A stretch of DNA of 64,000 nt. Origin: Nesterenkonia natronophila. Its GTDB lineage: Bacteria > Actinomycetota > Actinomycetes > Actinomycetales > Micrococcaceae. Of this stretch, positions 24,499-32,742 are shown in pieces. The position numbers and the translations under genes are program-made. Numbering within the stretch: position 1 is the stretch's first letter; every line of letters starts with the position of its first letter. The stretch is from the NCBI RefSeq assembly GCF_003595215.1, contig NZ_QYZP01000001.1, forward strand, positions 496,001-560,000, in the 5' to 3' direction. A model generated the notes under the pieces. It searched no databases. It saw only the letters and a list, made by a program, of their open reading frames with translations, and was not told where the DNA came from.

Positions 24499-27400
24499 GT
24501 GATCATCGTGCTCGCTGTGCTGTTCGCAGTGAGCATCCTGACCCCCGTCCTTTACACCTGGTGGGGACGCCGCACATTCTATGTGCTGGCCGGCGTCCTG
24601 GGAGCTGCGTTCCTTTGGACGTTCCGCTACCTGCCTGAAGTGATACCGGCGGAACAGAGCGCCCGAATCGGATCCCCCAACGCACCACCGGCCGAGGTCA
24701 TCTCATGGATTCCGCAGCTCGGCGTGGAACTGGCCTTCCGCATGGACGCATTGGCCCTGGTGATGTCAATGCTGATCACAGGTGTCGGAGCGGCCGTCAT
24801 GCTCTACTGCGCCCGGTACTTCCCCCCTGCCGAACGAGGCGCTGGCCCGTTCGCTGCTCAGCTTTTCGCTTTTGCGGCATCCATGCTGGGCCTGGTTCTC
24901 TCCGATGACTTGGTGATGCTGTTCATCTTCTGGGAGCTCACCACTGTCCTGTCGTTCCTGCTCATCGGCTACTCCGCCCACCGAATCTTCGCCCGGCGGT
25001 CTGCCATCCAAGCCTTGGTGGTAACGACCTTCGGCGGGCTCATCATGCTGGTGGGGCTGCTCTGGATTGGCGAACTCGCCGGGTCATACAGACTCTCCGA
25101 CATCCTGGCCTCATCCAGTGAACTTAACGGCACCGCAGTAGACGCCGCGATGGTGCTGATCCTCATCGGAGCTGTCTCCAAGTCCGCCCTGGTGCCGTTC
25201 CACTTCTGGCTCCCGGCTGCAATGGCCGCACCGACCCCGGTGTCGGCCTACCTACATGCGGCCGCCATGGTGAAGGCCGGGATCTACCTGGTAGCTCGCT
25301 TCGCCCCAGGATTCCACGACACCGCCTTCTGGCTCCCGCTTGTGCTCGGACTGGGACTGCTCACGATGCTCATCGGCGCCTACCGGGCGTTGCGGCAGAC
25401 TGACATCAAACTTGTCCTCGCCTACGGCACAGTCTCCCAACTGGGTTTCCTCATCATGGTCAACGGCCTCGGAACTGAGGATGCGGCGCTGGCCGGAATA
25501 GCCATGCTGCTGGCTCACGGGCTGTTCAAGGCTGCGCTCTTCATGGTGGTCGGAATCATTGACCATAAGACAGGAACACGCGATCTCCGAGTCCTTTCAG
25601 GCATCGGCGCAGCCCAACGGCCCCTGTTGATCGTCTCGATCATCGCAGTGGCCTCGATGGCGGGCCTGCCTCCGCTGTTCGGATTTGTCGCCAAAGAGGT
25701 GGTCTTCGAGTCTTTCTACGGGTATGCCGAGATCCACGGGTTATGGGGTTGGTTGGTTCTCGGTGGCGTCGTGCTCGCCTCCGCGCTGACGGTGGCGTAT
25801 TCGGCGAGGTTCCTGTGGGGCGCCTTCGCCACTAAACGTCACCCTGCGGAACACCCGGCTGCTGGTGCAGCTCTGCCGCCCACCAAATTCCACGGCAGGC
25901 CCGATGCAGTGTTCATTGCGGCCCCGGCGGTGCTGGCTGCTGCCACGGTCGTCTTCGCTATGACTACGCAACCCCTCCAGTATGTGATCGAGCCTTTCGC
26001 AAGTATGTTTGAACCGGCTGACCCAGAGGTCGAGCCCACGTACCTGGCACTGTGGCACGGTCTGACCCCGGTGCTTGCGCTATCTGCGCTGACTTGGGCG
26101 ATAGGGCTGGGGCTGTTCTGGCTGCGCGGCCGCGACGGCAGGTCGCTGCGCGCAATTCCGGCCGCTTTGGATGCTGAGCGGAACTACCGTGCCAGCATCC
26201 GCAGCCTTGACGACTTCGCCGCCTGGGTTACGTCCAAGACTCAGCGTGGTTCGTTGGGCTGGTACCTGTTCATCATCATGGCTGTGGCCACCGGTGTTCC
26301 CGCAGGGGTGGTCGCTTTCACCGGCCATACAGTCCCCGGTCACATCATCTTGGCTGAGGGTCCGATGCAGTTGGTGCTGGGGGTACTGATCATCGCCGGT
26401 GGTCTGGGTGCTGTCTGGGCGCCCAAACGATTCATGGCGGTGCTCATGGTCAGTTTGTGCGGTTGGGGTATCGCCGGACAGTTCGCGCTGCAGGGGGCCC
26501 CAGATTTGGCGCTGACTCTGCTGCTGGTGGAGTCCATCATTCTGGTGGTCTTTGTGCTGGCGCTGCGCACCCTTCCTGCCGGGATCTGGACGCAGAATCC
26601 CACCCGCTTCAGGCTTGGCCGGGCGCTGCTCGGTGCCGGATTCGGTCTGGTCATCATGATCGCGGCGGCAATCGCCATGGACCGTCGCGTGGCGGAACCG
26701 GTCAGCGTGGAGTACCCATGGATGAGCTACGACGTCGGCCACGGGACAAATATCGTCAACGTCACCCTGGTCGATATCCGGGTCTGGGACACCTTCGGCG
26801 AAATCACCGTGTTGGCCGCTGCGGCTACTGGAGTGGCCAGCCTGATCTTCGTCAAACGCCGTGATGTGCAGCGCCGGCAGCTTCACGAGGTGCCGACAGG
26901 GTCAGTGGGACGGGTGCTTTCTGACAAGGCGCTTTCCCCCAGGCAGGCCAAAGAGATTCAGGTGGCCCGCAGCTTCGCCACTGTGGCACGTGAAGCATGG
27001 CTGGTGGCTGGCCGGACCCTGGCACCGGAGCACCGGTCGATCATCTTCGAAGTCGTCACCCGGCTGATGTTCCACGCGATCATCCTGCTGTCGGTCTACC
27101 TGCTGTTGGCCGGTCACAACACCCCTGGTGGAGGATTCGCCGGTGGCCTCTTGGCTGGTCTTGCGTTCGTGCTCCGGTACCTGGCGGGGGGCCGCTACGA
27201 GCTGGAAGCGGCTATCCCTTTCTCAGCCGGAGCACTGATGGGGTGGGGACTGGCAGTGGCGTGCTTCACTGGCTTGACCCCCCTGATCTTTGGAGGGCAG
27301 GCGTTCCAAAGCTTCGTGGTCGATCTCCAGCTGCCCATTCTGGGTGAGCACCACCTGGTCTCATCGGTGCTGTTCGACGTCGGCGTCTACTTGGTAGTCA

Positions 27401-27531
27401 TCGGACTTATTGTTGATGTTCTGCGCAGTCTTGGTTCCGAGATCGACGTCCGCAGCGAGCAGGAGCACCGGCAAGACTCCACATTGGGTCACAGCATTCA
27501 CTCCCAGACGTCCTTGGGGGTGGCAAGATGA
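24499..27531 (+). CDS. mrpA: Mrp Na+/H+ antiporter subunit A with fused MrpB domain
   Basis: This 1010-residue protein is the NuoL-like large subunit of the multi-subunit Mrp antiporter, which expels Na+ (and other monovalent cations) in exchange for protons. The antiporter core contains FIFWELTTVLSFLLIGYS, FHFWLPAAMAAPTPVSAYLHAAAMVKAG with the functional lysine, and LAYGTVSQLGF. After about residue 590 comes the MrpA C-terminal domain. From about 850, FHAIILLSVYLLLAGHNTPGGGFAGGLLAG is the MrpB domain, so no separate mrpB is present. The start is GTG. The stop overlaps mrpC by ATGA. Confidence 0.95.
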   Translation: MIIVLAVLFAVSILTPVLYTWWGRRTFYVLAGVLGAAFLWTFRYLPEVIPAEQSARIGSPNAPPAEVISWIPQLGVELAFRMDALALVMSMLITGVGAAVMLYCARYFPPAERGAGPFAAQLFAFAASMLGLVLSDDLVMLFIFWELTTVLSFLLIGYSAHRIFARRSAIQALVVTTFGGLIMLVGLLWIGELAGSYRLSDILASSSELNGTAVDAAMVLILIGAVSKSALVPFHFWLPAAMAAPTPVSAYLHAAAMVKAGIYLVARFAPGFHDTAFWLPLVLGLGLLTMLIGAYRALRQTDIKLVLAYGTVSQLGFLIMVNGLGTEDAALAGIAMLLAHGLFKAALFMVVGIIDHKTGTRDLRVLSGIGAAQRPLLIVSIIAVASMAGLPPLFGFVAKEVVFESFYGYAEIHGLWGWLVLGGVVLASALTVAYSARFLWGAFATKRHPAEHPAAGAALPPTKFHGRPDAVFIAAPAVLAAATVVFAMTTQPLQYVIEPFASMFEPADPEVEPTYLALWHGLTPVLALSALTWAIGLGLFWLRGRDGRSLRAIPAALDAERNYRASIRSLDDFAAWVTSKTQRGSLGWYLFIIMAVATGVPAGVVAFTGHTVPGHIILAEGPMQLVLGVLIIAGGLGAVWAPKRFMAVLMVSLCGWGIAGQFALQGAPDLALTLLLVESIILVVFVLALRTLPAGIWTQNPTRFRLGRALLGAGFGLVIMIAAAIAMDRRVAEPVSVEYPWMSYDVGHGTNIVNVTLVDIRVWDTFGEITVLAAAATGVASLIFVKRRDVQRRQLHEVPTGSVGRVLSDKALSPRQAKEIQVARSFATVAREAWLVAGRTLAPEHRSIIFEVVTRLMFHAIILLSVYLLLAGHNTPGGGFAGGLLAGLAFVLRYLAGGRYELEAAIPFSAGALMGWGLAVACFTGLTPLIFGGQAFQSFVVDLQLPILGEHHLVSSVLFDVGVYLVVIGLIVDVLRSLGSEIDVRSEQEHRQDSTLGHSIHSQTSLGVAR

Positions 27532-28052
27532 CTGTCAACCTCACCCTGCTGGTAGTCATGGGCGCGATGCTGGCAATCGGCATCTACCTGATACTTGAAC
27601 GCTCGCTGACTCGGGTCCTGCTGGGCATTATTCTGATTTCAAATGGAGTCAACCTACTCATCCTGCAGACTTCCGGCCGCGCTGGGGAGTCCCCCATAGT
27701 GCGGGATGGGTTGGACTCCGGTGACTATCTGGACCCGCTGCCTCAAGCTCTCCTGCTGACCGCTATCGTGATCGCGTTCGCGATGGTTGCCCTGCTGCTG
27801 GCTCTGATCTACCGCTCCTGGGTCCTCGCACGCCAAGACGAGGTCACCGACGATGAGGAGGACCGTCGAGTAGCCACAACGATCGGCGCCCGCGACCCAG
27901 AGGAAGACGACGATGTCAGTACCGAGACTTCCGAGTTCATCGACGCGGTGGACCCGGCTACCGGCACCACTCGCACGGTGAGCCCTGCGGAGCGCAATAG
28001 CGAGAGCGACGCTCCGACCATCGAAGATCTCCATCAGGCAGGTGAGAGCTGA
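27528..28052 (+). CDS. mrpC: Mrp antiporter subunit C with acidic tail
   Basis: The first 105 residues are NuoK-like: three membrane segments with GIYLILERSLTRVLLGIILISNGVNLLIL, then DPLPQALLLTAIVIAFA. Typical MrpC is about 110 residues. Here about 70 strongly acidic residues follow (DDEEDRR, DPEEDDDV), making 174. The tail has no recognised fold and should be cytoplasmic. The gene overlaps mrpA (ATGA) and shares one base with mrpD (TGATG). Confidence 0.95.
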   Translation: MTVNLTLLVVMGAMLAIGIYLILERSLTRVLLGIILISNGVNLLILQTSGRAGESPIVRDGLDSGDYLDPLPQALLLTAIVIAFAMVALLLALIYRSWVLARQDEVTDDEEDRRVATTIGARDPEEDDDVSTETSEFIDAVDPATGTTRTVSPAERNSESDAPTIEDLHQAGES

Positions 28053-29806
28053 TGCAGTTCGACGTGGTGGACTTCGTGCCACTGACGGTGCTCATACCGT
28101 TCTTCGGCGCCGCATTCGCGTTCGCTTTCTACCGCAACCAGGGGACCCAGAAAGCCATCACCATCGGGGCTCTCATCATCACCGTGATCCTGGAGATCGT
28201 GCTGTTATCGGAGGTGTGGCACGGAGGAACACATGCCGTACAGCTCGCCGGTTGGCCGGCACCGTTCGGGATATCTATGGTGATTGATCGGTTTGCCGCT
28301 CTTATGCTGGTGGTCTCGTCGATCATCACCCTGGCGGTCTTGCTCTACGCGGTCGGTCAGGGCGCGGCCGAGGAGAGAAACGATTCGGGTCCCGTCTCCA
28401 TCTTCTACCCGACCTATCTCATTCTGGTGGCTGGGGTCTCCAACGCGTTCCTTGCCGGGGACCTGTTTAACCTCTACGTCGGTTTCGAGATCTTCCTGAC
28501 CGCGTCCTACGTGCTGCTGACTCTCGGCGGTGGTGAGGCGCGCATCCGCGCCGGTGTGACCTACGTGGTGGTCTCGATCCTGTCCTCCATGCTTTTCCTG
28601 ATCACCATCGGCCTGATGTACGCAGCCACCGGTACGGTGAACCTGGCTGACCTGGCAGTGAAACTCGCGGAGCTGGACTCCGGGACGCAGCTGATGCTGC
28701 ATGTGATGCTGCTCGTGGCATTCGGCATTAAGGCCGCGGTGTTCCCCCTAGCGTTCTGGCTCCCTGATTCCTACCCCACCGCGCCAGCACCGGTGACCGC
28801 AGTGTTCGCCGGACTGCTGACCAAGGTGGGGATCTATGCCATGATCCGCACCGAAACCCTGTTGTTTCCGGGGGAGCGGATCAACACTGTACTGATGATC
28901 GTTGCTGCCCTGACGATGATTGTCGGCATCCTCGGCGCGCTGGCGCAGGCCGATATCAAGCGGATGCTCTCGTTCACCCTGATCAGTCATATCGGGTACC
29001 TGGTCTTCGGCCTTGCGCTGAGCAGTGTCATCGGGATGGCTGGAACTATCTACTATGTGGCCCACCACATCACCATTCAGACCACCCTGTTTCTGGTCAC
29101 CGGGCTCATCGAACGGCGCGCAGGCACCGCCAATGTGGACCGACTGGGCGGGTTGGCGCGTATCTCTCCGGTGCTCGCCGTGCTGTTCTTCTTGCCAGCT
29201 ATGAACCTTGCAGGAATACCCCCTTTCTCCGGTTTCGTGGGGAAACTTGGCATTATGCAGGGCGGTATCGCGGAGAACACCTGGATCACATGGACTCTGG
29301 TCTCCGCCTCGGTGCTCACCACGCTGCTGACGCTGTTGGCCGTCTCCCGCATCTGGGCCCGGGGGTTCTGGCGCAAGGCTGAGGATGTGGAGAATCCCGA
29401 ACGTATCCTGCTGCAGAAATCGCAGGTGCATGCTCGGGCGGCGAACAAGCGTCTGCTGCCCAGCGCCATGGTGGCACCCACAGCTCTGCTGGTCGCTCTG
29501 TCATTGGCCTTCACCGTCTTCGCCGGCCCACTGATGAACTTCTCCCGTGCGGCCGCGCAGGACATGTACGAACGCACTCCCTATCTGGAAGCCGTCCTGG
29601 GGGAGGATCGTGTGGAAGGTGTGCGGGAGGAATTGGTGGAGTTCACCACCGGCTATGTGGTCGACTTAGACACCGACGACGATGGGGCCGCCGAATTTGC
29701 CCCGGTGCGGACCTCACTGCAACCTGATGTGGAATCTGACGAGCGGGGATCCACCAGCGTCGACGTGGAAGAGCAGGACGACGAAGCTGAAGGAGGGGGT
29801 CGCTGA
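28052..29806 (+). CDS. mrpD: Mrp antiporter subunit D
   Basis: This 584-residue NuoM/N-like antiporter subunit has NLYVGFEIFLTASYVLLTLGG, KAAVFPLAFWLPDSYPTAPAPVTAVFAGLLTKVGIYA (around 230-265) and ADIKRMLSFTLISHIGY, the conserved proton-path blocks. About 14 membrane segments, with a polar acidic C-terminal tail of roughly 70 residues beyond the membrane part. Translation is coupled to both neighbours through TGATG junctions. Confidence 0.95.
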   Translation: MQFDVVDFVPLTVLIPFFGAAFAFAFYRNQGTQKAITIGALIITVILEIVLLSEVWHGGTHAVQLAGWPAPFGISMVIDRFAALMLVVSSIITLAVLLYAVGQGAAEERNDSGPVSIFYPTYLILVAGVSNAFLAGDLFNLYVGFEIFLTASYVLLTLGGGEARIRAGVTYVVVSILSSMLFLITIGLMYAATGTVNLADLAVKLAELDSGTQLMLHVMLLVAFGIKAAVFPLAFWLPDSYPTAPAPVTAVFAGLLTKVGIYAMIRTETLLFPGERINTVLMIVAALTMIVGILGALAQADIKRMLSFTLISHIGYLVFGLALSSVIGMAGTIYYVAHHITIQTTLFLVTGLIERRAGTANVDRLGGLARISPVLAVLFFLPAMNLAGIPPFSGFVGKLGIMQGGIAENTWITWTLVSASVLTTLLTLLAVSRIWARGFWRKAEDVENPERILLQKSQVHARAANKRLLPSAMVAPTALLVALSLAFTVFAGPLMNFSRAAAQDMYERTPYLEAVLGEDRVEGVREELVEFTTGYVVDLDTDDDGAAEFAPVRTSLQPDVESDERGSTSVDVEEQDDEAEGGGR

Positions 29807-30435
29807 TGCGCCGACCCAAGACCCCCCTGATGCTGGAGCTTCCGCTGATACTTTTCCTCGGCGTCTTCTGGATGGCGGTCTGGCAGAGCTTCGAGCTGGG
29901 AACCTTCATCATTGGTTTGGTCTACGCCACGATAATTGTTCGGGTTTTCTATCTGCCGCCGCTGCGCGGTACAGGCCGGTTGAACCCGTTCTGGGGTCTG
30001 GTCTTCCTGATGCGTTTCCTAGCCAAAATGGTGTTAGCCAGCTTTCAGGTCTCTTGGTTGGCCGTCGTGAAGGGACCGCGGATCAGAAACTCCATTATCG
30101 CCATCCAGCTGCGCAGCCACGATGATCTCCTGATCACCCTCACCGGGCACTCCCTGGCTCTGGTGCCGGGCTCTCTGGTGCTCGACGTCGACCGCACAAC
30201 AGCGACGCTGTATCTGCACGCGCTCAACGTGAGGGATGACCACGCCGCAGAAAAAATCCGGCAGGACGCCTTGCGGACCGAGGCACTGCTGATTCGCACA
30301 CTGGGCAATCGCTCCGATCTTGCGGTGGTGAAGGCTGAGGCCCGCCTGGGCCGCGTCGCTGGGCTCTCCAAGACCCAGCGAGATACCCCGGTCGCTGCCC
30401 CGTCGGCGGAGCCGCGGGAGGAGGAGACATCGTGA
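29806..30435 (+). CDS. mrpE: Mrp antiporter subunit E
   Basis: This 209-residue protein has two or three N-terminal membrane segments and a soluble part containing IRNSIIAIQLRS, TLTGHSLALVPGSLVLDV and YLHALNVRD. This is the MrpE pattern, where the soluble domain faces the cytoplasm in the assembled complex. It begins at the mrpD stop (TGATG) and overlaps mrpF by GTGA. Confidence 0.93.
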   Translation: MRRPKTPLMLELPLILFLGVFWMAVWQSFELGTFIIGLVYATIIVRVFYLPPLRGTGRLNPFWGLVFLMRFLAKMVLASFQVSWLAVVKGPRIRNSIIAIQLRSHDDLLITLTGHSLALVPGSLVLDVDRTTATLYLHALNVRDDHAAEKIRQDALRTEALLIRTLGNRSDLAVVKAEARLGRVAGLSKTQRDTPVAAPSAEPREEETS

Positions 30436-30983
30436 GTCTGCTCGACTACGCCTACTGGATCACACAGTTCCTGCTGGCTCTGGGGGTGCTCTGCGCGGTG
30501 TACCGCGTATACAAGGGCCCCTCTGTGTTGGATCGGGTGATCAGTGTCGACGTCATTCTGATCATCGTCGGCTCAGTGATGCTGGTTGAGATGGCGTACA
30601 GCGGGTCTACCGACTACATACTCTTCGTGGTGGTGACAGCGGTCATTGGGTTCCTGGGTGCCGTGGCCATCGCCCGTTACGTTGCGGTCCGGGAACCTGA
30701 TTCAGAGGGCCGGGTTCGCCGGGCAGAGGCAGAGGCGAGGGCGATCACAGGGGAGCCAGCTTCTGAACCCGAGACCCCAAGATCTCCATGGGGGACCGGG
30801 GCGCAACCCCATGGAGGCACGCTCATTGAGGACGAATCAACCTCCTGGTTCACAGCCTTGGCGCGATCGGGTTTTGTGCCTTCGCGGAGTAAAGATCGTT
30901 CCGCCACGACAGATTCGGAGACGACTGAAGAACGTCGCGATCAAGGGTCTGACAACAGCTCTGAACCAGGAGGAGCCAAGTGA
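30432..30983 (+). CDS. mrpF: Mrp antiporter subunit F with long C-terminal extension
   Basis: Residues 1-85 are the three-helix MrpF (YRVYKGPSVLDRVISVDVILIIVGSVMLV, DYILFVVVTAVIGFLGAVAIARY). Normal MrpF is about 90 residues. This one runs to 183 with a charged, low-complexity tail. Within the tail-coding part, CTCCATGGGG (30784-30793) and CCCCATGGAG (30807-30816) form a perfect 10-base inverted repeat. The start is GTG overlapping mrpE. Confidence 0.92.
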   Translation: MSLLDYAYWITQFLLALGVLCAVYRVYKGPSVLDRVISVDVILIIVGSVMLVEMAYSGSTDYILFVVVTAVIGFLGAVAIARYVAVREPDSEGRVRRAEAEARAITGEPASEPETPRSPWGTGAQPHGGTLIEDESTSWFTALARSGFVPSRSKDRSATTDSETTEERRDQGSDNSSEPGGAK

Positions 30984-31366
30984 CGCTCGACACCGTGCTA
31001 GACGGAACTGCGGCGCTGTTTCTGGTGGTTGGTGGGCTGATGTCTCTGGCTGCCGGCATCGGACTCGTCCGCTTCCCGGACCTCCATTCCCGGATGCACG
31101 CGGCCACTAAACCGCAGGTCCTGGGGCTGCTGATGCTCGTCCTGGCGGCGGCGATCATGTGGCGCTCCTGGTCATGGGTGGCCATAGCGCTGCTGGCCTG
31201 GGGGCTCATGATCCTGACCGCGCCTGTAAGCGCCCACGTCGTAGGGCGGGCCGGGTACCGGACCAAGCATATGCGCGCAGACTTGCTCGCCGATGATGAG
31301 CTGGCCACTGCAGTTGACCGCGTCTCCCGGCACGGCGGGGTACGCAGGGAAGTCAAAGACGACTAG
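30980..31366 (+). CDS. mrpG: Mrp antiporter subunit G
   Basis: This 128-residue protein has three membrane segments and the conserved GIGLVRFPDLHSRMHAATKPQVLG block (about 27-50) that defines MrpG/MnhG. The start is GTG overlapping mrpF (GTGA). It completes the set A(B)-C-D-E-F-G. A small membrane-protein gene follows after nine bases and is probably in the same transcript. Confidence 0.95.
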   Translation: MTLDTVLDGTAALFLVVGGLMSLAAGIGLVRFPDLHSRMHAATKPQVLGLLMLVLAAAIMWRSWSWVAIALLAWGLMILTAPVSAHVVGRAGYRTKHMRADLLADDELATAVDRVSRHGGVRREVKDD

Positions 31367-31375
31367 GGTGGAGAC

Positions 31376-31546
31376 ATGATTCTGAAACTCGCCTTCGGAG
31401 GCATCGCAATTCTTGCGACCGTGGCTGGCATCGTCGCGATCACGGGTGAGCCCGTCGTTGCTGCGGCCTTCGCTTTCGGCAGTGCGGTGCTTTCCGGCAT
31501 CAGCCTGGCCTACCTCCTTGGCCGTGACGGAAAGAAGTCGCCCTAG
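31376..31546 (+). CDS. 56-residue two-helix membrane protein after mrpG
   Basis: The ATG at 31376 follows GGTGGAG by two to three bases and opens a 56-codon frame ending TAG at 31544-31546. The product has two hydrophobic stretches, LAFGGIAILATVAGIVAI and VVAAAFAFGSAVLSGISLAYLL, joined by TGEP, with a basic end GRDGKKSP. Spacing to mrpG is nine bases on the same strand. It could be an accessory to the Mrp complex or unrelated. I do not recognise a family. Confidence 0.6.
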   Translation: MILKLAFGGIAILATVAGIVAITGEPVVAAAFAFGSAVLSGISLAYLLGRDGKKSP

Positions 31547-31548
31547 CT

Positions 31549-31821
31549 TCAGACCTCGGACTTTGCGCCGTAGGACTTGCTGAGTTTGCGGACACTTGCG
31601 CGAGCCCCTCGCTGTGAAAGCACCTGCACCGCCGCGCTGACTGCGGCGGAGGTCACGCCAAAGACCAGGGCGCGTTTGATATCAACTGCATCGACCTCGT
31701 CATTCTTCGGTGGCTTTTCGCCGGTGATCTGCTCCCAGGCGAAGTCGAAAGCCTTAGAGGCCGCAAAACCGGCCCCCAGTGAAATCGCGACAGTGAGACC
31801 CTTCTCCATCAGTTTGTCCAT
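31549..31821 (-). CDS. DUF4235 protein
   Basis: This 90-residue protein with two weakly hydrophobic helices (LTVAISLGAGFAASKAFDFAW, RALVFGVTSAAVSAAVQVL) matches the DUF4235 pattern common in actinobacteria. It has WEQITGEKPP between the helices and a basic C-terminus. It is probably an integral membrane protein of unknown role. AGGAG lies about eight bases before the ATG. It converges tail to tail with the small Mrp-linked gene, two bases apart. Confidence 0.8.
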   Translation of the reverse strand: MDKLMEKGLTVAISLGAGFAASKAFDFAWEQITGEKPPKNDEVDAVDIKRALVFGVTSAAVSAAVQVLSQRGARASVRKLSKSYGAKSEV

Positions 31822-31915
31822 GGTGCAGCTCCTATAGGTGAGGTCAAGAACGGGAAAGCTGAACCCACACTATCGGAGTCGACGGAGCAGGGGCCAGACC
31901 CCATAGAGTGAAGCT

Positions 31916-32737
31916 ATGAGAATCGCTGTCGCACAGATCGTCACCGGTGAGGACCCTCAGCAGAATCTGCGGCTCGTTGAGACCTGGACTGCCAAGGCCG
32001 CAGAGGCCGGAGCTGAGCTGGTGGTCTTCCCCGAGGCCACCCAGCGTGCCTTCGGGTACTCCTTGGATCCCATCGCGGAGGAGGTGACCGGTCCATGGGC
32101 GGATGAGGTGCACAGAATCGGCAGGGAGTACGGCATTGTCATCATTGTGGGAATGTTCACCCCAGGGGAGCCAGCGGCTGAAGATGACCGCCCGCGGGTG
32201 AAAAACACCCTTCTGGCGGTCGGCCCCTCCGTTTTCGTCAGTTATGACAAGCTCCACCTCTATGATGCTTTCGGCTTTCAGGAATCGCGAACCGTGGAGC
32301 CGGGAGAGCGCGAGGTCCGATTCAGTGCTGCAGGCCTGAAGTTCGGGTTGGCCACCTGTTATGACATCCGGTTCCCCCAGCTCTTCCGCTCCCACGCCGT
32401 CAACGGGGCCCATGCCACGATCCTTCCAGCGTCATGGGCTCCTGGGCCCGGCAAAGTCGAACAATGGCGAACTCTGGCCATTGCACGTGCCCTGGACTCC
32501 ACGCAGTATGTGATCGCCTGCGGCCAGGGTCTGCCCGGCGCCGCGGGTGTGAAAGCTCCGGAGGGGGCGCCCAGTGGGGTGGGCCACTCGCTGATCGTCT
32601 CACCCACCGGTGAGATCTTGGCTTCGGCCGGCGACGCGCCGGAGCTGCTGATCGCCGACATAGACTCAGAGACAGTGGAGCGGGCCCGCGAGGTGCTGCC
32701 CGTGCTGACGAACGCCCGTCAGGATCTTGGCCTCTGA
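31916..32737 (+). CDS. Carbon-nitrogen hydrolase (nitrilase superfamily)
   Basis: This 273-residue amidase-type enzyme has the catalytic triad Glu40 (VVFPEAT), Lys112 (YDKLHLYD) and Cys148 (GLATCYDIRFP). It belongs with the deaminated-glutathione-amidase/Nit-like and omega-amidase group of cytoplasmic amidases. The exact amide is not readable. The ATG is six bases after TAGAGT (31904-31909) with no ribosome site, so the message is likely leaderless. It converges on the thiamin ECF transporter. Confidence 0.9.
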   Translation: MRIAVAQIVTGEDPQQNLRLVETWTAKAAEAGAELVVFPEATQRAFGYSLDPIAEEVTGPWADEVHRIGREYGIVIIVGMFTPGEPAAEDDRPRVKNTLLAVGPSVFVSYDKLHLYDAFGFQESRTVEPGEREVRFSAAGLKFGLATCYDIRFPQLFRSHAVNGAHATILPASWAPGPGKVEQWRTLAIARALDSTQYVIACGQGLPGAAGVKAPEGAPSGVGHSLIVSPTGEILASAGDAPELLIADIDSETVERAREVLPVLTNARQDLGL

Positions 32738-32742
32738 GGAAC

